A stretch of 6,965 bases of DNA. It comes from Pseudomonas sp. PGPPP3. GTDB taxonomy: Bacteria; Pseudomonadota; Gammaproteobacteria; Pseudomonadales; Pseudomonadaceae. Both the position numbers and the translations under genes were made by a program. Positions 1 through 4,988 of this stretch are shown piece by piece (position 1 is the stretch's first letter; each line of letters begins with the position of its first letter). The notes below the pieces were generated by a model that had not been told where the DNA came from, ran no database searches, and worked only from the letters and a program-made list of their open reading frames with translations. The stretch lies in assembly GCA_002256055.1 (NCBI GenBank), contig NKIE01000006.1, positions 16,086 to 23,050 on the forward strand. The letters are read 5' to 3'.

Positions 1-837
1 GCGCTTGTGCGCCACCCGCGCGGCGTAATCGGCCGGGTCGCGGTTGATAAAGTAGTTGGGCCAGTTTTCCTCGCAGGTGAGGAAGGTGCCCCAGGGCGTG
101 ATGCCGGTGGCGCAGTTGTTCAGGGTGCCGAGCACCTCCAGGCCGCGCGGGTCGCTGGCGGTCTGCATCAGCCCATGGGCTGCCAACGGGCCGGCCAGGC
201 GCATCGGCGTGAGCATGCTGATACGGCGGTTGTAGGCCGAGTCCATGACCCGCTGCCATTGGCCGTCGGCGCCCTTACTCACCTCGATCACCGACACGCC
301 GTGGGCAGCCTGTTCCTTGCGCACCTCGTTGAGTGGTCGCGGTTTGCTTTGATCGATTTTGCCGGACGGGTGCAGCGGCGGGTTGATGTACTCGTGGTTC
401 ATCACCAGCAGGCCACGCTCGCTTTCACCGGGGAAAGCGAAGAAATCCATGCCGTCGTGGTTGTCGCCGGCCTGCTTGAGCTGGGCCTGCCAGTCGTCGC
501 TGGCGTCCGGGTTCCAAGCTGGGGCGCCCGCTTCCACCGGGTCACCCCAGGAGAAGAACGGCACGGCGCGGTAGCCCTCGGCTACCAGCACGCGGTCAAA
601 GGCCGGATCGATCTGCACCGGCACGCCCTTGAAGTTCAGCAACGGGCTGGCGCTGGCCTTGCCGCAGGCGCTGATACCGCCGGCGAAGAAGCCCAATGCC
701 GCCAGGGTCAAACCGCCCTTGAGCACGTTGCGCCGACTCGGATTGAGCAGCTCGGCCAGCGGCGGATTGGCGCTGGGGTTGATGGTGATGTCGTCGTGGG
801 CTTCCAGGCGGGCGTGGAATTGGCTGTGCTCGTTCAT
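1..837 (-). CDS. phoX: PhoX/DUF839-family alkaline phosphatase, N-terminal part (3' end beyond left edge)
   Basis: This is the first 279 codons of a PhoX-type phosphatase; the frame is open to the left edge, and the family usually runs to about 600-700 residues. PhoX enzymes are Tat-exported metalloenzymes (Fe/Ca) that release phosphate from many phosphomonoesters. The N-terminus carries a twin-arginine motif, SRRNVLKG (R35-R36), then a hydrophobic stretch to about residue 57 ending in ISAC (C58), which fits a lipobox. The mature part holds family hallmarks: GDPVEAGAPAW, FGESERG-like FPGESERGLLVMNHEY (N147-H148-E149) and NNCATGITPWGTFLTCEEN at residues 240-258, including C242 and the E256-E257 pair. 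The ATG at 837 is chosen because a weak GAGA lies 7 nt upstream; the adjacent GTG at 840 is also in frame. It follows tonB after 118 nt of repeat-bearing DNA, so co-transcription is uncertain. Family assignment is firm; lipidation is an inference. Confidence 0.93.
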   Translation of the reverse strand, partial: MNEHSQFHARLEAHDDITINPSANPPLAELLNPSRRNVLKGGLTLAALGFFAGGISACGKASASPLLNFKGVPVQIDPAFDRVLVAEGYRAVPFFSWGDPVEAGAPAWNPDASDDWQAQLKQAGDNHDGMDFFAFPGESERGLLVMNHEYINPPLHPSGKIDQSKPRPLNEVRKEQAAHGVSVIEVSKGADGQWQRVMDSAYNRRISMLTPMRLAGPLAAHGLMQTASDPRGLEVLGTLNNCATGITPWGTFLTCEENWPNYFINRDPADYAARVAHKR

Positions 838-861
838 CACGAAGTCTCGATGGCTGTGAGT

Positions 862-930
862 GGTGGTCCCGGAGTGCATCCGGGCTACGGCCCCTCTCCC
901 CGGCCCTCGCCCATAAATCGGCGAGGGGGT
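862..930. repeat. REP-like intergenic palindromic repeats between tonB and phoX
   Basis: Two inverted repeats lie side by side. One has a perfect 6-bp stem (868-873 with 879-884, CCCGGA/TCCGGG) around a 5-nt loop. On the minus strand it reads GTAGCCCGGATGCACTCCGG, which resembles a dispersed intergenic repeat I know from Pseudomonas genomes. The other has an 8-bp stem (904-911 with 920-927, CCCTCGCC/GGCGAGGG) around an 8-nt loop and sits next to a CCCTCTCCCCGG stretch, again typical of Pseudomonas intergenic repeats. Neither stem is followed by a T-run on either strand, so a classical terminator is not supported. Such elements may stabilise the 3' end of the tonB message. Copy number elsewhere cannot be seen here. 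Confidence 0.6.
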
Positions 931-955
931 GGTCAAGGTGGCTGACTGTTCTGGG

Positions 956-1747
956 TTATTCGATGCGGTAGTGAAAGGTGTTCTTTACCCCGAGCACGGC
1001 CACCGCCTGGCCCGCGACGATGCGCGGCTGGTAGCGGAAGGTCTTGGCTGCCGCCAGGGACGGCCGCACGAACAGCGGATGGCAGTCGCCAGCCACCTGC
1101 GGGTCGGCCACCCGGCCCTGGGGCGTGACGGTGTAGGTCACGCTGCAATCGCCTTCGATGCCCTTGTCCAGGGCGCGATCGGGGTAATCCGGTGCCTCCT
1201 TGGCAATCGGCAGGTACTGACGACTGGCGGCCGCAGCGGCCTCGGCCTGGCGTGCGCGCTCGGCAGCCTGAGCTTGCTGCTCGGCCAGACGCTGCTGCGC
1301 CTGTTGCTGGGCGAACTGCTCGGCGGCGCGGCGTTGCTGGTCAAGACGCTGCTGCTCTTGCGCCTGACGCTCCTGCTTCTGTTTCTGCTCACGCTCGGCA
1401 ACCCGCTGACGCGCCAGGGCAGCTTGTTCAAGCTTTTGCGGCTGCACGCGCGGCTCAACGGGCGGGACAACCGCAGGTTTGACTGGCGCAGGCTCAGGCG
1501 CGACGACGACAGGTTCGGGAGGGGGCGGTGCCGGGGCGACAGGCGGCGCCAGGCTAATCAGTTGGGTGGTCAGGGTGCGCACCTCAGGCTCCTGCGCCGG
1601 GCTGCTCTGCCACTGGCCAAGCAGCCCCACCAGCACCAGCCCGTGCAGCGCCAGCGCGCCGAGCGCCGCACCGGCATTGCGACACCAGCCGCACGCCGGC
1701 CGTGGCGCGCGCAGCAGCGGCATAACCGGCAGCAGCGCGGCCGTCAT
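956..1747 (-). CDS. tonB: TonB-family energy transducer with TolA-like helical middle
   Basis: A 263-residue protein that would carry proton-motive energy from an ExbB/ExbD motor to an outer-membrane receptor. It has a cytoplasmic leader with a CGWC pair (C19, C22), one membrane segment at about 25-44, a proline-rich stretch at about 67-100, a long Gln/Ala/Glu/Arg-rich helical stretch at about 104-176, and a TonB C-terminal domain at about 185-263 (YPDRALDKGIEG start, FRYQP near the end). H35 lies in the membrane segment as in TonB and TolA, but the serine usually four residues earlier is alanine (A31). C201 and C222 could form a disulfide in the periplasmic domain. The Pro-rich plus coiled middle blends TonB and TolA styles. 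The start is fixed by the ATGA overlap with exbD and a GAGG 7 nt upstream; the stop is TAA. Context points to service of the phytase-linked receptor. Confidence 0.93.
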   Translation of the reverse strand: MTAALLPVMPLLRAPRPACGWCRNAGAALGALALHGLVLVGLLGQWQSSPAQEPEVRTLTTQLISLAPPVAPAPPPPEPVVVAPEPAPVKPAVVPPVEPRVQPQKLEQAALARQRVAEREQKQKQERQAQEQQRLDQQRRAAEQFAQQQAQQRLAEQQAQAAERARQAEAAAAASRQYLPIAKEAPDYPDRALDKGIEGDCSVTYTVTPQGRVADPQVAGDCHPLFVRPSLAAAKTFRYQPRIVAGQAVAVLGVKNTFHYRIE

Positions 1748-2187
1748 TGCGGCGCCTCGGTGATCAGCCCGAGATTGCTCACCCCGCCCTGCTGCAGGGC
1801 AGCGATGCCGGCCACCACATGCACATAAGCGGCGTTCTGGTCGGCGCGCACATACACCTGGGTGTCGCCACGGGCGGCGATGATGGCGCCAACCTTGGCG
1901 GCCATTTCCTCCAGGCTCACGGCGCTGTCGGTCTGGCCTTCGGTCTTCAACTCGCTACCGAGGTTCCAGTAGTAACCGCCATCGGCCTGCACCGAGAGGG
2001 TCAGAATCTGTTGCTCGACGTTGCTGGCCAGCGCCTGGGCGGCGACCTTGGGCAGTTCGATTTTCACCCCCTGGGTGAGCATCGGCGCGGTGACCATAAA
2101 GATCACCAGCAGCACCAGCATCACGTCGATATAGGGCACCACGTTCATTTCGGCCTTGGGCCCGTGCTTCTTCGCTGGCTTGCGCAT
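1744..2187 (-). CDS. exbD: ExbD/TolR-family motor subunit
   Basis: A 147-residue inner-membrane protein of the ExbD/TolR family, the partner of ExbB in the proton-driven motor. It has a short basic cytoplasmic N-terminus, a single membrane segment at about 17-36, and a periplasmic domain of about 110 residues. The segment EMNVVPYIDVMLVLLVIF holds the essential aspartate (D21) that ExbD and TolR use for proton passage. By recall the sequence is closer to Pseudomonas TolR than to classical ExbD (QGVKIELPK, LTLSVQADGGYYWN, QTDSAV, LITEAP), so an automatic pipeline may name it TolR. No tolA, tolB, pal or ybgC lies next to it, and its last codons overlap tonB by 4 nt, so its job here is more likely TonB energisation. 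A full AGGAGG overlaps the exbB stop codon with a 4-nt spacer before the ATG. Confidence 0.95.
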   Translation of the reverse strand: MRKPAKKHGPKAEMNVVPYIDVMLVLLVIFMVTAPMLTQGVKIELPKVAAQALASNVEQQILTLSVQADGGYYWNLGSELKTEGQTDSAVSLEEMAAKVGAIIAARGDTQVYVRADQNAAYVHVVAGIAALQQGGVSNLGLITEAPQ

Positions 2188-2199
2188 AGCGCCTCCTCA
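2188..2199 (-). promoter_or_regulatory. Ribosome binding site of exbD overlapping the exbB stop
   Basis: The exbB TGA (2197-2199) shares its A with a perfect AGGAGG (2192-2197), followed by CGCT and the exbD ATG. The arrangement suggests translational coupling, which would keep the two motor subunits in a fixed ratio. Confidence 0.8.
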
Positions 2200-2904
2200 G
2201 GCCGCGCGGGCGAGGCTGGTGGCGGCTTGCAGCTTGCGGTGCAAGCGCCCCTGCAGCTCGTTGCCGAAGGCGTAATAGCGCGTACCTAGGGTTTCCACCC
2301 GTGCGGCGAAGCGGTTGTAGGCGACCACCGCAGGGATGGCCGCGAACAGGCCGATGGCGGTGGCGATCAGCGCCTCGGCGATCCCCGGCGCCACGGTACT
2401 GAGGGTGGCCTGCTGCACCTGGGACAGGCCGATAAAGGCATTCATGATCCCCCACACGGTGCCGAACAGGCCGATATAGGGGCTCACAGAGCCGACGGTG
2501 GCGAGGAACGCCAGGCCCTGTTCCAGGCGTTCCTGCTCTTCGCTGATGGTCACCAGCAGGCGCCGCTCGACACCGTCGATTACCGCCTCGCCGCTGATCC
2601 CCGGCTCACTTTTCAGGTGACTAAACTCGCCGAAACCATCGCGAAAAATCCGCTCCAGGCCGGCATCATCGTCGGCCGTCGCATCGCCCTCGCGGTACAG
2701 CTGGGCCAGGTCGGCGCTGGCGCGAAACTGCTGCTGAAACTGTTTCAGCAGGCGCTCGCTGCGCCCCAGCAACAAGCTGCGCTGGACGATCAGGTACCAG
2801 CTGGCCAACGAGGCCAGCAGCAGGGTCAGCATCACCCCTTTGACCAGCGGCGTGGCGTCGCTGATCAGGCTCCAGATGGTCATATGTTCGAGTGTGGCGT
2901 GCAT
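2197..2904 (-). CDS. exbB: ExbB/TolQ-family proton channel subunit
   Basis: A 235-residue inner-membrane protein of the MotA/TolQ/ExbB family. It has three membrane segments, at about 17-40, 131-157 and 172-195, with a large cytoplasmic loop (about 41-130) between the first two. Channel-lining residues are present: T149 in GLFGTVWGIMNAF, and E177 and T182 in VAPGIAEALIATAIGL, matching E. coli ExbB T148, E176 and T181. The N-terminus (MTIWSLISDA) and the SPYIGLFGTVWGIMN block look more like Pseudomonas TolQ than ExbB. It lies 9 nt before exbD and 93 nt after the phytase. The ATG at 2904 has AGAGG about 10 nt upstream; a second in-frame ATG at 2883 has no clear ribosome site. With ExbD and TonB it forms the likely motor for the upstream receptor. 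Function is well supported; the subfamily name is less certain. Confidence 0.95.
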   Translation of the reverse strand: MHATLEHMTIWSLISDATPLVKGVMLTLLLASLASWYLIVQRSLLLGRSERLLKQFQQQFRASADLAQLYREGDATADDDAGLERIFRDGFGEFSHLKSEPGISGEAVIDGVERRLLVTISEEQERLEQGLAFLATVGSVSPYIGLFGTVWGIMNAFIGLSQVQQATLSTVAPGIAEALIATAIGLFAAIPAVVAYNRFAARVETLGTRYYAFGNELQGRLHRKLQAATSLARAA

Positions 2905-2929
2905 AACAGGGTTACCTCTTGGCGCTCGA

Positions 2930-2948
2930 CCCGCTGCCAGGCAGCGGG
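2930..2948. repeat. Perfect palindrome upstream of exbB
   Basis: Two 9-nt arms, CCCGCTGCC and GGCAGCGGG, flank a single A. As RNA it would fold as a 7-bp stem with a 5-nt loop. It lies about 25 nt upstream of the exbB start and just downstream of the candidate Pho promoter. No T-run follows on the minus strand, so a terminator is not supported; an mRNA processing or stabilising hairpin or a protein-binding site are possible. Confidence 0.5.
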
Positions 2949-2960
2949 CGTATCCGGCGT

Positions 2961-2994
2961 ATTGAATGATGTTGCTCTTACCGAGTGATGACAG
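2961..2994 (-). promoter_or_regulatory. Candidate Pho box with -10 element ahead of exbB
   Basis: On the minus strand, 3 nt after the phytase stop, CTGTCAT (2988-2994) exactly matches the PhoB half-site. It is followed by a 4-nt spacer and CGGTAAG (2977-2983), which matches the second half-site at 4 of 7 positions. Ten nt further on lies TTCAAT (2961-2966), matching TATAAT at 4 of 6. The 7-4-7 spacing and the -10 distance fit a PhoB-activated promoter, but the second half-site is weak and chance is possible. Confidence 0.35.
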
Positions 2995-2997
2995 CGG

Positions 2998-4938
2998 CTA
3001 GGGCAATCCCAAGGCCTTGGCCACCTCGGCCCAGGGCACGAACTTAAAGTTCTGGGTGCTCTCGGGCAGGCGCTTGCGCCCGTCCTGGACCACCAGCAGA
3101 CCGGCGCTCCAAGGCCCGCCGAGGTTGGCCGAGGTAACTTCCAGGCCATCGGTTTCCGAGGCACCGTCGATGCCCTGAGCACCGTTCAGACCAACCCGAA
3201 AGGCACCTTGCGGGGCAAAGGGCGGTGCTGCGTCAAGCACCACATAGCTGTCGTTGCCCTGGCTGGAGATCACCAGATAGTCGCGCTCGGCGTCCTGATA
3301 CAGGCCCAGGCCCTCGACATCGGCGTGCAGCAACTCGCCGACCTTGAGCACGCTGACCAGCTCGGCCGGTTGCTCGGCGCGGGCATCCAGGGTCCATACG
3401 CCGGCGTCTTCCTCGCCGACAAACAGGCGCTGGTTGCGGTCGTCGGCGACGCAGCCTTCTGGCTGGCTGGCGACCTGGAAACGGCGCACCTGCTCGCCCT
3501 GCACCTGGCCCTGGGCATCGCTGTGCAGGCGGTATTGCAGGAAGGTGCCGTCCTTGCCATTGGCGAAGGCGTACAGCTCGTCGCGGTTAGGCTGGAACAG
3601 GCAGATGCCGTAAATCTCCTTGAGCGGCGTGCGGATCTCGCCGGCCTCGCGCAGCTCACCGCTTGTGCGGTCGATGGCGAACAGGCTGATGCTGTTGTAG
3701 TCACGATTGCTGGCCACGGCGAGGTCGACACGCTGTTTGCCAAGGGCAAAGTCGGCCCGCACATCGACATTGTTCAGGCGCCCGACTGGCAGCTCCTGCA
3801 GCAACTTGCCGTCGAGGTCATAGCTGAGCAGGCCCTGTTTCTTGTTGGTGCCCAGCACCCGCGACAACGCTGGATCTGTGGGGTGCAGCCAGATCGCCGG
3901 GTCATCGGCGGCGTCGCCATGGCGACCCACCGGCTCGCTCTGGCGCAGCGCCGGCACATTGGCCAGCACCGGCGGCAGGGCCACCGGCGTCGGCTGCCAG
4001 TTCAGTTCGCCCTGATAGAAACGCCCACTGCCGTCATCTTGAATCAATAACTCCAGCCCCTTGGCGGTTGGCCGGACCGTCAGGCGCTCAGGCTCCTGCA
4101 AGCCGTCCAACGCCAGACTGGCGACGCTCTGCCAGGCGTCGCCCTGCTGCTGATAGAGGTGCAGGCGCGCCGCCTCCGGGTCCAGCGCCAGCACGCCACC
4201 AGGCTGGCTGTGCATGGCGCCGATGCTGGCCTGCAATCCGCCAAAGGGCGCACGCAGGTCCACCGGCTGGCGCGCCACGTCGGCTTCCGGCTGGGCCGCA
4301 TAGGCCCACAGGCCGACGCCTTCTTCGTTGACGAACAGGCGGTTGGCGGCGTCGTCGGCCTGGCAATACTCGGCGCCCGGCGGCGTCGGCAGGCCACGCA
4401 GGCGCAGCGGCGTGGCATTCAGCCCGGCGCCGTTGCCGACCAGCCATTGCTCGCCCTGGCCGTCTTCACCGAGCAGGAACAGGTGCAGGTTGCTGGCCTC
4501 ATCGCGGTACAGGCACAACCCGGACACCGCGTAGTCGCGAGCCGGCAGTGCTTGCACCGCGCCCCACTGGCGAGTGGCCGGGTCGAGCGGCACCAGGACC
4601 GCCTGCTGGGTGGCGCTGTCCAGGCTGGCAACGATCAGTTGCTGGCCCTGCGCGCGGCTGTCCAGACCGGCATAGGTGCCCGGCAAGCGAGCCAGCGGCT
4701 GACCGTCGGCGGCCAGCAGCAGCAAGCCTTTGCGCTCACTGGAGGCCAGGCGCAGGTCATGGCCCAGGCTGCCCAACTCGGCAGGCAGAAAGCGCACATC
4801 CTCGGCCTTGACCTGCGCCGAGGTGCCCCAGGGGCTGAGTTGGAGGGTCGGTTTACCGCCCGACTTGTCGCAGCCGGCCAGCAAAGCGCTGGCCAGCAGC
4901 ACGGCCAGTGGCGTGTGTTTTAGCAATGCAGTTTTCAA
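2998..4938 (-). CDS. Dual-domain beta-propeller phytase lipoprotein
   Basis: A 646-residue lipoprotein whose C-terminal half (about 328-646) is a beta-propeller phytase, a calcium-dependent enzyme that removes phosphates from myo-inositol hexakisphosphate. Visible family motifs are HGDAADDPAIW (340-350), NNVDVR (389-394), YGICLF, EGC (494-496), GEEDAGVW (508-515), DVEGLGLY, SSQGNDSY and ETDGLE (595-600). Residues 1-23 are a lipoprotein signal ending LLAGC, with C23 the lipidated residue; CDKS follows. Residues about 30-320 look like a worn copy of the same fold: ADDAANRLFVNEEGVGLW (194-211) aligns with 498-515 at a fixed offset of 304 with 12 of 18 identities, but the copy lacks the DDPAIW and NNVDVR motifs. 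The start is TTG with AAGGA 7 nt upstream; the overlapping ATG stops after three codons. It follows the receptor gene by 50 nt, which fits a joint role in phytate use. Confidence 0.94.
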   Translation of the reverse strand: MKTALLKHTPLAVLLASALLAGCDKSGGKPTLQLSPWGTSAQVKAEDVRFLPAELGSLGHDLRLASSERKGLLLLAADGQPLARLPGTYAGLDSRAQGQQLIVASLDSATQQAVLVPLDPATRQWGAVQALPARDYAVSGLCLYRDEASNLHLFLLGEDGQGEQWLVGNGAGLNATPLRLRGLPTPPGAEYCQADDAANRLFVNEEGVGLWAYAAQPEADVARQPVDLRAPFGGLQASIGAMHSQPGGVLALDPEAARLHLYQQQGDAWQSVASLALDGLQEPERLTVRPTAKGLELLIQDDGSGRFYQGELNWQPTPVALPPVLANVPALRQSEPVGRHGDAADDPAIWLHPTDPALSRVLGTNKKQGLLSYDLDGKLLQELPVGRLNNVDVRADFALGKQRVDLAVASNRDYNSISLFAIDRTSGELREAGEIRTPLKEIYGICLFQPNRDELYAFANGKDGTFLQYRLHSDAQGQVQGEQVRRFQVASQPEGCVADDRNQRLFVGEEDAGVWTLDARAEQPAELVSVLKVGELLHADVEGLGLYQDAERDYLVISSQGNDSYVVLDAAPPFAPQGAFRVGLNGAQGIDGASETDGLEVTSANLGGPWSAGLLVVQDGRKRLPESTQNFKFVPWAEVAKALGLP

Positions 4939-4945
4939 GCAGTCA

Positions 4946-4950
4946 TCCTT
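4946..4950 (-). promoter_or_regulatory. Ribosome binding site fixing a TTG start for the phytase
   Basis: AAGGA lies 7 nt before the TTG at 4936-4938. The only nearby ATG (4945-4947) opens a three-codon frame, so TTG is the best start. It also gives a complete lipoprotein signal. The site sits one base from the foot of a strong hairpin. Confidence 0.75.
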
Positions 4951-4951
4951 A

Positions 4952-4982
4952 CCCGGCGCCGCTCAGTGAGGGCGGCGCCGGG
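4952..4982 (-). other. Strong hairpin between receptor and phytase genes
   Basis: An 11-bp perfect, fully GC stem (CCCGGCGCCGC with GCGGCGCCGGG) encloses a 9-nt loop. It lies 6 nt after the receptor stop and its 3' foot is one base from the phytase ribosome site. There is no T-run afterwards on either strand, so it is not a canonical intrinsic terminator. It may protect the 3' end of the receptor message and lower expression of the genes behind it. Confidence 0.7.
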
Positions 4983-4988
4983 GTTCGA

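Noticed and set aside
904..927. Intrinsic terminator after tonB
   Set aside because: The stem is GC-rich but no T-run follows on the minus strand; treated as part of a REP-like repeat.
7..945. Long plus-strand reading frame opposite phoX
   Set aside because: It lies antisense to a recognised PhoX coding frame, has no family motifs, and is the expected shadow in high-GC DNA.
838..955. Pho box or sigma70 promoter directly upstream of phoX
   Set aside because: A TTGACC at about 930-935 on the minus strand has no good -10 at the right distance, and CAGTCAG lacks a matching second half-site.
929..1828. Plus-strand Leu/Arg-rich frame opposite tonB and the end of exbD
   Set aside because: Its leucine-rich stretch is the reverse complement of the Gln-rich TonB repeat codons; no independent support.
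1744..2904. A genuine tolQ-tolR cell-envelope operon
   Set aside because: Despite TolQ/TolR likeness, the next gene has a TonB C-terminal domain and no tolA, tolB, pal or ybgC is adjacent; the phytase and receptor context favours TonB function.
3208..4923. Several plus-strand frames opposite the phytase gene
   Set aside because: All are covered by the phytase frame, whose motifs are clear; the antisense products show no known domain and no suitable ribosome sites.
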